A DNA stretch of 64,000 nt from Tidjanibacter sp. GTDB taxonomy: Bacteria; Bacteroidota; Bacteroidia; Bacteroidales; Rikenellaceae. The notes beneath the pieces were generated by a model. It had not been told where the DNA came from. It did no database searches and saw nothing but the letters and a program-made list of their open reading frames with translations. Below, piece after piece: positions 33,437 to 42,451 of the stretch; the stretch's first letter is position 1; each line of letters opens with the position of its first letter. Both the position numbers and the translations under genes were made by a program. Where the stretch lies: contig JAFQNC010000009.1 in NCBI GenBank assembly GCA_017396085.1, positions 60,143-124,142 on the forward strand, written 5' to 3'.

Positions 33437-34585
33437 ATGAAGAAGATTTTTATACTCGCACTTGCAGCCTTTGGAGTGGTTGCGTGCGCCTCCGACAAAG
33501 CCAACATTAGCGGAGATTTTGCCGCCAACCCAAACACAACCGTCTATGTGGAGAGTGTTGGCGAAGGGGGCATCAACCACGTGGACTCGGTGCAGACCAA
33601 CTCCGCAGGCCGATTTAGCCTTAGGCTCCCTCTCTTGGATGGACAGGCAACCCTCTACACGCTCCGTTGCGGAGAGCAGGTTGTGCCACTGATTGTGTCG
33701 GCCGGTGAGAAGGTGAAGGTGGGCTCGGTGCCCGGACTGGTGGATGGCTACACGGTGAGTGGCTCCGAGGAGTCGCTGCTTGTCAAGGAGATTAAGAACA
33801 TTATGGGCTTCGGTGCCCTGCGCCTTGACTCGTTGCGCACCCTCTACAATCAGACCTCTTCCAAATCGGTGTTGCAACACATCAACAAGGAGTTTTCCAA
33901 AGAGTACTATGCCATTAAGCGACAGCAGATTGAGTTCATCGTTAAGAATGCCGGCTCACTTGCGGCAATCTATGCTCTCAACCAACGCCTCCCCGGCGAT
34001 GAGTCGCTTTTCAATGGCCACAACGACATTGTCTACTACCGCTTGGTGGCCGACTCCGTGGAGAAAACCTACCCCAAGTCGCCCTACTTGACACAGTTGA
34101 AGGCCGACATCGCTCGCTACGACCAGCAGATGGCCCTCATCGACAAACTCGACAAGGCACTGGAGCAGGAGCCCGCAGCATTTCCCGAAGTTGCTCTGCC
34201 CGATATGTATGGTAAGACTCAGAGCCTCACTGCTTTGCAGGGTATGGTTTTCCTTTTGGATTTCTGGAGCGTGGCCGACCAAAATGCCGCTTTCCACAAT
34301 GCGGAACTCAAGAAAGTCTACGAAAAACACAACCACGCAGGGTTTGAAATTTATCAGGTGTCGGTTGATACCTCCAAGCCTGTGTGGGTGGAAGTGGTGC
34401 AGCGACAAAGACTCCCGTGGATTACCGTGTGCGATTTTCAGGGTGCAGCCTCAAATGCTGTGAAACTCTATGGTGTGCGCTCGGTGCCCCAGAACTTCCT
34501 CTTTGACGCCGAGGGCAACATTGTGGCCCGCAACATTTTTGGCGACAAACTTGCCGCCAAAGTGGCCGAACTGATAAAAAAATAA
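33437..34585 (+). CDS. Thioredoxin-like (TlpA/DUF4369 type) lipoprotein lacking the CxxC active site
   Basis: This 382-residue lipoprotein has signal MKKIFILALAAFGVVAC with lipid Cys at ~17. Residues ~22-110 resemble the DUF4369 beta domain. Residues ~245-382 have the AhpC/TlpA fold: VALPDMYGKTQSLTALQGMVFLLDFWSVADQNAAF, YQVSVDTSKPVW, GVRSVPQNFLFDAEGNIVARN. Where relatives have FWASWCxPC, this reads FWSVADQNA, so no redox cysteines remain. It may be a binding or scaffold protein. It lies just before lpxH. Confidence 0.88.
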   Translation: MKKIFILALAAFGVVACASDKANISGDFAANPNTTVYVESVGEGGINHVDSVQTNSAGRFSLRLPLLDGQATLYTLRCGEQVVPLIVSAGEKVKVGSVPGLVDGYTVSGSEESLLVKEIKNIMGFGALRLDSLRTLYNQTSSKSVLQHINKEFSKEYYAIKRQQIEFIVKNAGSLAAIYALNQRLPGDESLFNGHNDIVYYRLVADSVEKTYPKSPYLTQLKADIARYDQQMALIDKLDKALEQEPAAFPEVALPDMYGKTQSLTALQGMVFLLDFWSVADQNAAFHNAELKKVYEKHNHAGFEIYQVSVDTSKPVWVEVVQRQRLPWITVCDFQGAASNAVKLYGVRSVPQNFLFDAEGNIVARNIFGDKLAAKVAELIKK

Positions 34586-34605
34586 GGTTAATTTTAAGGT
34601 AATAT
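34584..34605 (+). repeat. AAGGTA motif copy between the TlpA-like gene and lpxH
   Basis: AAGGTT at 34584 and AAGGTA at 34596 (12-base period), then ATAT. The copy begins in the stop codon of the upstream gene and ends 4 bases before the lpxH ATG. Confidence 0.75.
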
Positions 34606-34608
34606 ACA

Positions 34609-35349
34609 ATGTACTATTTCGCCTCCGATATGCACCTCGGCAGTGGCACTCCCGAAGAGTGTCGCAAGCGCGAGATGCAGGTGGTTGGGTGGCTCGACAA
34701 GGTGGCTGCCGATGCAGAGGGAATCTTCCTTGTGGGCGATGTGTTTGACTTTTGGTATGAATACAAACGTGTTGTGCCAAAGGGTTTTACACGTCTGCTT
34801 GGCAAACTTGCCGAACTTACCGACCGAGGTGTTCAGATTTATTTCATCCCCGGCAACCACGATATGTGGCAGAGGGACTACCTCGAAAAGGAGTGTGGAA
34901 TTAAGGTATGTTTTAAGGTAAAACAAATCGCCCTTAACGGCAAGAAAGTTGCCATCGAACACGGCGATGAAATTTATGCCCGCGCACTGGGGGGCGGAAC
35001 GCGGCTTATGGACACCATTTTCCGCAGTCGCATCTGCCGTTGGTTGTTCTCCCACCTCATCCATCCCGACTTTGCCCTGCGCTTCGGACAAGGGTGGTCC
35101 CACGGTAGTCGCAAGAGTAAGGACATTGCATTCCCGTTTTTGGGTGCGGAGGACCCGATGGTCAAAGAAGCCGAGCGAAGAATTGCCTCCGGAGAGGAGA
35201 TTGACTACTTCGTGTTCGGACACAATCACTGCGCCGCAGAGCAGCCCCTTTCGGGCGGACAAAAAGCCTTCTTCTTGGGTAATTGGTTCAGCGAACCGGT
35301 CTATGGAGTGCTTGACAAGGAGGGTGTTTTCACGCTTAAAAGAGTATAA
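34609..35349 (+). CDS. lpxH: UDP-2,3-diacylglucosamine diphosphatase
   Basis: This peripheral inner-membrane enzyme makes lipid X in lipid A synthesis. The 246-residue calcineurin-type phosphoesterase has all metal motifs: [38 protein letters not shown] and FVFGHNHCA. The dispersed 12-base-period motif lies inside the gene (34903-34920) and encodes KVCFKV. thyA follows after 11 bases. Confidence 0.95.
   Translation: MYYFASDMHLGSGTPEECRKREMQVVGWLDKVAADAEGIFLVGDVFDFWYEYKRVVPKGFTRLLGKLAELTDRGVQIYFIPGNHDMWQRDYLEKECGIKVCFKVKQIALNGKKVAIEHGDEIYARALGGGTRLMDTIFRSRICRWLFSHLIHPDFALRFGQGWSHGSRKSKDIAFPFLGAEDPMVKEAERRIASGEEIDYFVFGHNHCAAEQPLSGGQKAFFLGNWFSEPVYGVLDKEGVFTLKRV
34903..34924 (+). repeat. AAGGTA motif copy inside lpxH
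   Basis: AAGGTA at 34903 and 34915 with TGTTTT between. It has the same core and the same reading frame product (KVCFKV) as the copy in the btuB-like gene. Confidence 0.8.
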
Positions 35350-35360
35350 ATCAACTTGTT

Positions 35361-36260
35361 ATGAAACAATATCTTGACCTTCTGCAAACCATTTGCGACA
35401 CCGGCGTTGTCAAAGGCGACCGCACAGGAACGGGCACCAAGAGTATTTTTGGCTACCAAATGAGGTTCAACCTTGCCGATGGTTTTCCGTTGCTGACCAC
35501 CAAAAAGGTCTTTACCAAAGGTATCATTCACGAACTACTCTGGTTCCTCAAGGGGGATACCAACATTGGTTACCTTGTGCGCAACGGAGTACACATTTGG
35601 GACAATGACGCCTATCGTTTCTATGGCGAGTTATGCGCAAAAAATGGGCTACAACCCATTGAGCGTGAGGAGTTTTTGGAGAGGGCTGCGGCGGGAGAAG
35701 CCTCGCCTATCGAGGGCTACCACTATGGCGACCTCGGCAGTGTCTATGGCTCCCAGTGGCGCAGTTGGGGTGCTCCCGATGGCAGGGTGATTGACCAGAT
35801 TGAGGAGGTCATCAACACCATTAAGAATAATCCCAACTCAAGGCGTATGATTGTTTCGGCGTGGAATGTGGCCGATGTGGAGGGTATGGCCCTGCCTCCG
35901 TGCCACGTGTTATTCCAATTCTATGTTGCGGAGGGTAGGCTCTCGTGCCAACTCTACCAACGCAGTGCCGACACATTCCTCGGCGTGCCCTTCAACATTG
36001 CCTCCTATGCGATTCTGACTCACATCATTGCACAGATTTGCGACTTGGAGGTTGGAGAGTTTGTACACACTCTGGGCGACACCCACCTCTACCTCAACCA
36101 CCTTGAGCAGGCCGCCGAGCAACTTTCGCGTGAGCCTCGCCCGCTGCCTCGTTTGCGCCTTAACCCGATGGTTAAAAACATTGCCGACTTGCGCTACGAG
36201 GACATTGAGATTGTAGATTACAATCCTCATCCCACAATCAAAGCCCCGATGTCCTTTTAG
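35361..36260 (+). CDS. thyA: Thymidylate synthase
   Basis: This enzyme methylates dUMP to dTMP with methylene-tetrahydrofolate. The 299 residues include [13 protein letters not shown], the catalytic Cys region [12 protein letters not shown] (~185), [22 protein letters not shown] and HIYL-type [11 protein letters not shown]. It is longer than the 264-residue E. coli form because of an insert at ~95-120 ([19 protein letters not shown]). It follows lpxH by 11 bases and ends before a strong terminator. folA lies separately at 61576. Confidence 0.97.
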   Translation: MKQYLDLLQTICDTGVVKGDRTGTGTKSIFGYQMRFNLADGFPLLTTKKVFTKGIIHELLWFLKGDTNIGYLVRNGVHIWDNDAYRFYGELCAKNGLQPIEREEFLERAAAGEASPIEGYHYGDLGSVYGSQWRSWGAPDGRVIDQIEEVINTIKNNPNSRRMIVSAWNVADVEGMALPPCHVLFQFYVAEGRLSCQLYQRSADTFLGVPFNIASYAILTHIIAQICDLEVGEFVHTLGDTHLYLNHLEQAAEQLSREPRPLPRLRLNPMVKNIADLRYEDIEIVDYNPHPTIKAPMSF

Positions 36261-36322
36261 GGAGGACTCGGCGGGTATCCATTACCCACAACATTAGGTT
36301 TTCAGCCAACAACAAACACAAA

Positions 36323-36352
36323 AACCCCTCTCCGAACAATCGGAGAGGGGTT
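36323..36352. terminator. Bidirectional terminator between thyA and ssb
   Basis: A perfect 13-base-pair stem (36323-36335 with 36340-36352) has loop ACAA. TTTTTG follows on the plus strand and TTTTGTG on the minus strand. Confidence 0.9.
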
Positions 36353-36394
36353 TTTGTCATCTCGTTCCTCCTATTGTCAGAACGCCCCTATTGA

Positions 36395-36940
36395 TTAGAA
36401 TGGCAGGTCGTCTACCTCGTCAGAAGCAGGTACTGTGGCAGGGGCTGGCTGTGGAGCCGGAGTAGCATAGGCCTGCTGAGGTGCAGGTGCTGCGTAGGTG
36501 GGCTGAGGTGCAGGTGCTGCGTATGTGGGCTGAGGTGCAGGTGCTGCATAGGTCTGCTGCTGGTAACCGCCCTGTTGTTGGTAGCCACCGCCCTGCTGCT
36601 CGCCACCTTCCCTACGGCCACCGAGGAGTTTCATCTCATCGGCCAAAATCTCGGTTGAGTAGCGCTTGTTGCCATCCTTGTCGGTCCACTCACGAGTGCG
36701 CAAGCGGCCCTCAATATAAATCTGCGACCCTTTGCGAACATAGCGGTCCACAACATCGGCCAAGCCACGCCACATAGTAATGGTGTGCCACTCGGTGTGG
36801 TCGGTGCTTTCGCGGGTATCCCTATTGAACATTTTTTCTGTGGTGGCGAGCCTCACACGTGCGGTCTTAACTCCCGTTTCGAGGGTCCTAACCTCGGGGT
36901 CCATACCCACATTGCCCACCAAAATAACCTTGTTAATCAT
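36395..36940 (-). CDS. ssb: Single-stranded DNA-binding protein
   Basis: This 181-residue SSB has an OB-fold at ~1-110 (MINKVILVGNVGMDPEVRTLETG, TEWHTITMWRGLADVVDRYVRKGSQIYIEGRLRTREW), a low-complexity linker rich in Gln/Ala/Pro and the acidic tip DEVDDLPF that recruits partner proteins. The linker contains three repeats of TYAAPAPQP, encoded by 27-base tandem repeats (36476-36556). It lies 4 bases after a purine nucleoside phosphorylase gene on the same strand. Confidence 0.97.
   Translation of the reverse strand: MINKVILVGNVGMDPEVRTLETGVKTARVRLATTEKMFNRDTRESTDHTEWHTITMWRGLADVVDRYVRKGSQIYIEGRLRTREWTDKDGNKRYSTEILADEMKLLGGRREGGEQQGGGYQQQGGYQQQTYAAPAPQPTYAAPAPQPTYAAPAPQQAYATPAPQPAPATVPASDEVDDLPF
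36476..36556 (-). repeat. Three 27-base tandem repeats in the ssb linker
   Basis: The units are 36476-36502, 36503-36529 and 36530-36556, each coding for nine residues (TYAAPAPQP or close). Slippage here would change linker length in frame. Confidence 0.85.
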
Positions 36941-36944
36941 CGTA

Positions 36945-37742
36945 TTAGAGCGTTTTTAGTAGTTCCGTAAAGAGTTTTGTCATATTCTTCTCGGCCAAGC
37001 GACCATTTGCCTGCACCTCCTCGTGCGACACACTGGTGTTCTCCATAGTGTCCGTAATGATGGAGACTCCGAACACCGGAATGTTCATATGCCTTGCGGC
37101 AATCACCTCGGGTGCGGTGGACATACCAACGGCATCACCGCCGATAATCTTCACCCACATATACTCCTTCGGGGTCTCAAAGGTGGGACCCGTGAGGGCC
37201 ACATAGCAACCATATTGGAGTTTGATACCCTCCTTCTCGGCAATGGCGGTTGCCTTTGCGATAAGTTCGGGATTGTAGGCATCGTTCATATCGGGAAAGC
37301 GGGGACCGAGTTCGGCAATGTTCTTGCCAATCAACGGGTTAGGGATAAGGTTGATGTGGTCGTTGATAACCATAACATCACCCACCCTGAAGGTGGAGTT
37401 CATCGAGCCTGCCGCATTGGACACAAAGAGGTATTTGATACCGAGCAATTTCAGCACCCTCACGGGGAACACCACCTGCTGTGCGGTGTAGCCCTCGTAG
37501 TAGTGGAACCTACCCTGCATTGCAACCACCTTCTTGCCACCGAGGGTGCCAAAGATGAGTTTGCCACTATGGCCCTCAACGGTAGAGACAGGGAAGTTGG
37601 GAATCTCGGCATAGGGGATGGCCTCCACCACCTCGATGTGCTCAACAAGTCCGCCCAGACCGGTACCCAGAATGATACCCACCTCGGGCTCAAAATTCAC
37701 TCTGCCCTTGATATATTCGGCCGAAGCCTTGATTGTATTCAT
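36945..37742 (-). CDS. Purine nucleoside phosphorylase paralogue with Asp at the base-recognition position
   Basis: This enzyme of the trimeric PNP family has 265 residues. EVGIILGTGLGGLVEHIE, GHSGKL, MQGRFHYYEGY, NAAGSMN, the purine-site Glu in TFETPKEY and SHEEV are present. Where family members specific for guanosine/inosine have Asn (ITN, Asn243 in human PNP), this copy has Asp (SIITDTM). Asp there favours 6-aminopurines in known variants, so adenosine or methylthioadenosine is a reasonable guess. The start is 37742 (or 37745). It lies 64 bases downstream of its paralogue. Confidence 0.92.
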   Translation of the reverse strand: MNTIKASAEYIKGRVNFEPEVGIILGTGLGGLVEHIEVVEAIPYAEIPNFPVSTVEGHSGKLIFGTLGGKKVVAMQGRFHYYEGYTAQQVVFPVRVLKLLGIKYLFVSNAAGSMNSTFRVGDVMVINDHINLIPNPLIGKNIAELGPRFPDMNDAYNPELIAKATAIAEKEGIKLQYGCYVALTGPTFETPKEYMWVKIIGGDAVGMSTAPEVIAARHMNIPVFGVSIITDTMENTSVSHEEVQANGRLAEKNMTKLFTELLKTL

Positions 37743-37806
37743 CATAGTTTTTGCGTTTTTCGTTCTCTTGTTACAACTCTTTCCCTCTCTTGTGGCCCGC
37801 TCGCTC

Positions 37807-38610
37807 CTACATCTTCTCGAGCATACCCACAATCAGAGCCGTCATCCTCTTCTCGGCCTTTGCGCCCTCCTGCTGCACCTCCTCGTGGGTGGACTTCTGA
37901 CCACTGAATGCGGCGTTGGTGATAATCGAAATGCCAAACACGGGGATGCCCATATGCCTTGCGGCAATCACCTCAGGGGTGGTAGACATACCCGCAGCAT
38001 CGCCACCGATAACCTTGAAGTAGCCATACTCCTTGGGGGTCTCAAAGGTGGGACCGGTGGTGCCCACATAGCAGCCATATTGCAGTTTGATACCCTTCTC
38101 GGCAGCCACCTCGGTAGCCAAAGCGGTCAGAGCCCTGCTATAAGGCTCGCCCATATCGGGGAAGCGAGGGCCGAGTTCGGCATAGTTTTTTCCAATCAAC
38201 ACATTGGGAATGAGGTTGATGTGGTCGGTGATGATCATCAAGTCGCCCACTCTGAACGAAGAGTTGATACCGCCACTGGCATTCGACACAAAGAGAGTTT
38301 GGATGCCCAGCATCTTCATCACCCTCACGGGGAACACCACCTGCTCGGGGGCGTAACCCTCATAGTAGTGGAACCTACCCTGCATCGCAACCACCTTCTT
38401 ACCACCAAGAAGGCCAAAAATCAGCCTACCGGCGTGGCCCTCCACCGTGGAAACGGGGAACGAAGGAATTTCGTCATAGGGGAGTGAATGTTTGATGTCG
38501 ATGTGGTTCACAAGGCCACCCAAACCGGTACCAAGAATGATGCCCACTTCGGGCTCAAAATCGACCTTACCACGAATGTAGTCGGCCGAGGTTTTTATGC
38601 GTTCAATCAT
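37807..38610 (-). CDS. Purine nucleoside phosphorylase, 6-oxopurine type
   Basis: This 267-residue trimeric PNP phosphorolyses inosine and guanosine in purine salvage. EVGIILGTGLGGLVNHID, GHAGRL, MQGRFHYYEGY, NASGGINSS, TFETPKEY and the canonical SIITNAA with Asn are all present, and the His in THEEV is kept. It is clearly a tandem duplicate of the gene at 36945-37742. Its ATG overlaps the lpxK stop codon (ATGA), so it is translationally coupled to lpxK. Confidence 0.94.
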   Translation of the reverse strand: MIERIKTSADYIRGKVDFEPEVGIILGTGLGGLVNHIDIKHSLPYDEIPSFPVSTVEGHAGRLIFGLLGGKKVVAMQGRFHYYEGYAPEQVVFPVRVMKMLGIQTLFVSNASGGINSSFRVGDLMIITDHINLIPNVLIGKNYAELGPRFPDMGEPYSRALTALATEVAAEKGIKLQYGCYVGTTGPTFETPKEYGYFKVIGGDAAGMSTTPEVIAARHMGIPVFGISIITNAAFSGQKSTHEEVQQEGAKAEKRMTALIVGMLEKM

Positions 38611-39653
38611 AGTTTTGGTGTTTTTATCTCGCTGATTAGTTTTTCAACAAATTTTGCCTCATCGCCATCACGGAAGTTCACCTCAATGGGTAGCACAAAG
38701 AGTCTGCGTTGCAACTCCTCGGGGATGTGTTTGCGCGAGGTGAGTTTCACCCCATCCTTCTCGGTGGTGAGCACTATGGTCCTGTCGCCGTGCTTCTCAA
38801 CGACCTCCATAATTTGCTTAATATCACGCACTTTGTAGGTGTGGTGGTCGCCAAAGACAATCTTTTCTACCACATCAAACCTGCCCTCCAACGTTTCGTG
38901 AAATCTCTCCGGATTGGCAATAGCCGAGAGTGCTACAACTTTGCTGCCACGAATGGCAGTACCGGCTGCCACGTCCGAAAAAATCGGCTTCGGGTTGCCT
39001 TGCTTAATATCCGTAAAGAAGAACGATTGGTAGGGATAGGGTTTGAGTTCCTTCTGGGCGATGTTACGCTCAATGGGCGACATCGTCTTGGGCGTTTTGG
39101 TTATCAGCAGGATGTTTGCCCTGTAGAGTTGCGAGGGGCTGTCGCGCAGCGTTCCTGCAGGTAACATTTTGTTGCGGAAGGGGGGAACATTGTAGTCCGA
39201 GAGGACAATGCTCACTTTGGGGGTAAGGCTACGGTGCTGGAAACCATCATCCATAACGATGAGATTTACCTCGGGGTGCTCCTCCATAATGCGCCTAACA
39301 GCCTTAACCCTCTTTTCGCACACCACCACCACCGCTTCGGGGAACTTACGTTTGATTTGCTTGGCCTCATCGCCCACCGTAAGGAAGGAGTCGCTTACCT
39401 GCACCTCAATGTAGCCCTTGGTACGCCTGCGGTAGCCGCGAGAGAGGACTGCAACATTGTATTGCCCACTGAGGTTTTTCACCAAAAACTCCACAGTTGG
39501 GGTCTTGCCAGTGCCGCCCACAGCCACATTGCCCACACACACGATGGGAATATCAAACTGTGTAGAGCGCAAAATTTTGAGGTCATAGAGCCTATTGCGC
39601 AAGCCCACGCCTGCGCCGTACAACACGGCTGCTATCTCTTTCAAAAACCCCAT
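38607..39653 (-). CDS. lpxK: Tetraacyldisaccharide 4'-kinase
   Basis: This inner-membrane kinase forms lipid IVA. The 348 residues include the P-loop VGNVAVGGTGKTP (~40), VLSRGYRRRTKG, VIMDDGFQHRSL-type LIVMDDGFQHRSL (~125) and PAGTLRDSPSQLYRA. The start at 39653 (MGFLKEIAAVLYGAG) matches the family; the frame upstream to 39719 adds unrelated residues. It overlaps the downstream PNP gene by 4 bases. Confidence 0.95.
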   Translation of the reverse strand: MGFLKEIAAVLYGAGVGLRNRLYDLKILRSTQFDIPIVCVGNVAVGGTGKTPTVEFLVKNLSGQYNVAVLSRGYRRRTKGYIEVQVSDSFLTVGDEAKQIKRKFPEAVVVVCEKRVKAVRRIMEEHPEVNLIVMDDGFQHRSLTPKVSIVLSDYNVPPFRNKMLPAGTLRDSPSQLYRANILLITKTPKTMSPIERNIAQKELKPYPYQSFFFTDIKQGNPKPIFSDVAAGTAIRGSKVVALSAIANPERFHETLEGRFDVVEKIVFGDHHTYKVRDIKQIMEVVEKHGDRTIVLTTEKDGVKLTSRKHIPEELQRRLFVLPIEVNFRDGDEAKFVEKLISEIKTPKL

Positions 39654-39743
39654 CTTTGATTGTTTGGAGGTACTGCCCCCTGCACCCACAAAGTTATTGC
39701 TTAATTTTCTTATTTCCAAATCTTTCCACCCACCACGCCAAAC

Positions 39744-40259
39744 TTACTCTTTTGCACTGCGTGCACGAGCGTCTAACACAAGCGAAACCAACAAGTCGGC
39801 ATTTCGGCAACTGACCAAGTAGCGATGGTGGGTTGTGTGTATGGCCACACAGCTTTTGCGTGTGGTTGCGTAGATGCGGTAGATGCGCCTGCTTTTGAGG
39901 TCGGCATAGCGGCCAAAATAGCCCCAAAAGCCATAGGAGCCCGCCACGGGCACCTTGCGCCCAAAGCCCTCCTTGCCCAACGACACGATGTCCACAATGC
40001 TCTCCACCGGAATGTAGGTCGTGTCCACCAAGCAGCGCAACTCCAAAGTCCTATCATCCAAAATAATACGTGTGGGCTTGGACAACAAAAACAGGACCAC
40101 CACGGCCACACACAAGGCGGCCACCCAAGCGGCCACATAGTAGGCCCCACCCGCTGTGGCGAAGAGCAACGCAATGGCTCCACCCATTGCGGCCAACACC
40201 ACAAGGGTAATCACCCACGAAGCCCTGTCGGCCTTGCCATATCTGAACGTAACCTTCAC
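39744..40259 (-). CDS. Membrane protein with a PH-like domain
   Basis: This 171-residue protein has two adjacent transmembrane helices (~15-60) followed by a bacterial PH-like beta domain (~62-160: RIILDDRTLELRC, YIPVESIVDIVSLG, YRIYATTRKSCVAIHTTHHRYLVSCRNADLLV). Similar small proteins are common in Bacteroidetes and uncharacterised. It lies between ispD and lpxK in the same minus-strand run. Confidence 0.82.
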   Translation of the reverse strand: MKVTFRYGKADRASWVITLVVLAAMGGAIALLFATAGGAYYVAAWVAALCVAVVVLFLLSKPTRIILDDRTLELRCLVDTTYIPVESIVDIVSLGKEGFGRKVPVAGSYGFWGYFGRYADLKSRRIYRIYATTRKSCVAIHTTHHRYLVSCRNADLLVSLVLDARARSAKE

Positions 40260-40283
40260 TCTCTGAACGCTATTTTTCTCGTT

Positions 40284-40976
40284 TTATTTTGCGCTTGCCC
40301 CAATTAGAGCCTCGGCTATAACAAGGTCTTCGGGGGTTGTGATTTTGATGTTGCTCCGCTCGCCTGCGTAGTAGCCCAACTCCACCCCAAGTCGCTCCAC
40401 CACGGTTGCATCATCAGTAAAGCAGGGTTGTGGCTCGGTCTGATAGGCCTCACGCAGCAGGTCGGTGCGGAATATTTGTGGTGTCTGCACGGCGCGTAGT
40501 TTACTGCGGTCGGCCACCCTAAAACCGCCCTCAGTGGCCACGCGGAAGGAGTCCACCGCCTCCACAAGAGGTATGGCCGAGCCCCCAGCCAAAGCAACCT
40601 CCACACCTCGGTCTATCATCTCGGCACTCACAAGGGGCCTCACGCCATCGTGTACCGCCACCAAGTCGCACTCGCCGAGTACACCGAGTCCACACCTTAC
40701 CGACTCAAACCTCGTAGCACCGCCCGAGCACACTTTGTGTGTACCCAGCAGCCCACTTTCGGCACAAATCGCAGCCCACCTTTCGTGTTGGTCGCCGGGC
40801 AGCACAACCACCACCTCCGAAGACCTCCCGAGGAAGGCACGAAGAGTGATTTCAAGGATGGTTTTTTCGCCGATTTTCAGGAACTGTTTGGGCACACTTG
40901 CCCCCATTCGGTTTCCAACTCCTCCTGCAACGATGATAACCCCTAATTTTGTGCTACTTACGCCCATTGCGAACAA
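40284..40976 (-). CDS. ispD: 2-C-methyl-D-erythritol 4-phosphate cytidylyltransferase
   Basis: This enzyme acts in the MEP isoprenoid pathway. The 230-residue nucleotidyltransferase has GVIIVAGGVGNRMGASVPKQFL near the start (CTP site), VCSGGATRFESVRCGL, VAVHDGVRPLVS, AVQTPQIFR and FTDDATVVE. Alternative start Met at 40967. It lies downstream of the M23 peptidase gene with a copy of the 12-base-period motif in the gap. Confidence 0.95.
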   Translation of the reverse strand: MFAMGVSSTKLGVIIVAGGVGNRMGASVPKQFLKIGEKTILEITLRAFLGRSSEVVVVLPGDQHERWAAICAESGLLGTHKVCSGGATRFESVRCGLGVLGECDLVAVHDGVRPLVSAEMIDRGVEVALAGGSAIPLVEAVDSFRVATEGGFRVADRSKLRAVQTPQIFRTDLLREAYQTEPQPCFTDDATVVERLGVELGYYAGERSNIKITTPEDLVIAEALIGASAK

Positions 40977-40982
40977 TGAAAT

Positions 40983-41016
40983 ATGGTTAATTTTAAGGTA
41001 TGTTTTAAGGTAATAT
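40983..41016 (+). repeat. AAGGTA motif, longest copy (three units)
   Basis: ATGGTTAATTTT (40983-40994), AAGGTATGTTTT (40995-41006) and AAGGTAATAT (41007-41016) are three successive units of 12-base period. The copy occupies the gap between ispD and the M23 peptidase gene. Confidence 0.85.
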
Positions 41017-41024
41017 CGCCCTCT

Positions 41025-42416
41025 CTATTTCACCTTTTCGAGAGCCTGCCAAAGAGCACCCTCCTCAATGCGCATTTTCACCGAGTCGGAGTGGCTCAAC
41101 TTAATCTCTGTGCGGCTGTCGGGATAGAGGTCATAGCGCCCCACCTGCTCCTTCTTGCGCACATCACCCTCAAGTTCGGCCAGCACCCTCGTCTTGATGT
41201 CTTCAAAGGCAGCCGTGTTCTCCTTCTTGATTGGCTCCACGGGGTTGGAGGGAATCGTCAAGGGGTCTATGGGCTTGCCATTTTTGTAGACACGAAAGTC
41301 GAGGTGAGGACCCGTGGAGTGGCCGGTGCTACCCACATAGCAGATTTTCTCGCCCTGCGACACACGCTTACCCACGTAGATACCCTTGGCGTAGCCGCTG
41401 AGGTGTAGGTAGGAACTTGTATAGCCATTGGTATGTTTGAGTTTCAGCACATTACCGCCACCCTTACTATCCCAATACTTGGCCGTAACCGTACCATCGG
41501 CAATGGCCACAACGGGCGTTCCCTTGGGTGCGGCATAGTCCACTCCGTGGTGGGGGCGGCGAATTTTCAGGATGGGGTGCATACGCGAATTGGAGAACTT
41601 GGAGCTGATGCGGGTGAATTTCAGCGGAGCCTTCAAGAACTGCTTGCGCATACTCTTGCCATTCTCGTCCCAATAGCTCAACTTACCCTCCTGCACGAAT
41701 GGGATGGCGTAGTAGTCCTTGCCTGCGTGGGTAAACTTGCTACCCCACACGGTGCCAATGCCATCTCGCTCGCCATCAATATATTTCTCGTCAAAAATGG
41801 TCGTAAACGTGTCGCCCTCGTGCAGCGCAAAGAAGTCTACACTCCAACCATAAATATCCTCAATCTCCACAGCCAATGCGGGCGGTATATTGTTCTCTAC
41901 CAAGCAATTCCACAGCGAAGAGGAGATTGTGCCCGACACCTTGCGGCGTTTGTAGGTTACCTCTTTGGCCTCGGTGCGCACAGACACAGCACCGTCTGCA
42001 CCCAGCGACACGTGGACCATATTGGTCTTGTCCATCTCAAACACAAAGTGGCGCAAGTGGCTGCCCAGCGAGTCGCTCTGCGAGAAGATGGCATACTTGT
42101 CGTTTACCCTCATATGGCGGAAGTCGTAGGTGGGTTTGGCCTCGGCCGCAATGCGGTTGATGTTCACCTGCGAAGTGTGGCCCTCAAGCACGTGGGAGAG
42201 GGTTTGACCACTCTCCACCTTGCCCTGCACAATGTCATATTTGCTCATATCATAACCATAGAGCAATTCGGTCTTTTGCACGGGTGCTTCATCCTGCTTG
42301 GAGCCGTGGCCACCGCCAAGTTTAATGGCACACACCACAACCACAACAAGTGCCGAGAGTGCAATCACCGGCACCTCCCAACGAACTTCTCGGTCGAAAA
42401 TTTTGATTGTTTTCAT
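41025..42416 (-). CDS. M23 family cell-wall peptidase
   Basis: This 463-residue envelope protein has one N-terminal membrane anchor (~16-35). The OapA/LysM-like middle (~60-270) precedes the LytM/M23 zinc peptidase domain with RMHPILKIRRPHHGVDYAAPKGTPV (~290-315), YLHLSGYA and GPHLDFRVY. The zinc ligands are therefore present. It is a likely peptidoglycan DD-endopeptidase. The ~70 residues after the catalytic domain are charged. It lies 35 bases after the M49 peptidase gene. Confidence 0.93.
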   Translation of the reverse strand: MKTIKIFDREVRWEVPVIALSALVVVVVCAIKLGGGHGSKQDEAPVQKTELLYGYDMSKYDIVQGKVESGQTLSHVLEGHTSQVNINRIAAEAKPTYDFRHMRVNDKYAIFSQSDSLGSHLRHFVFEMDKTNMVHVSLGADGAVSVRTEAKEVTYKRRKVSGTISSSLWNCLVENNIPPALAVEIEDIYGWSVDFFALHEGDTFTTIFDEKYIDGERDGIGTVWGSKFTHAGKDYYAIPFVQEGKLSYWDENGKSMRKQFLKAPLKFTRISSKFSNSRMHPILKIRRPHHGVDYAAPKGTPVVAIADGTVTAKYWDSKGGGNVLKLKHTNGYTSSYLHLSGYAKGIYVGKRVSQGEKICYVGSTGHSTGPHLDFRVYKNGKPIDPLTIPSNPVEPIKKENTAAFEDIKTRVLAELEGDVRKKEQVGRYDLYPDSRTEIKLSHSDSVKMRIEEGALWQALEKVK

Positions 42417-42451
42417 CTGCTTCGTATCTATTGCAAATGTGTGTATTTGTG

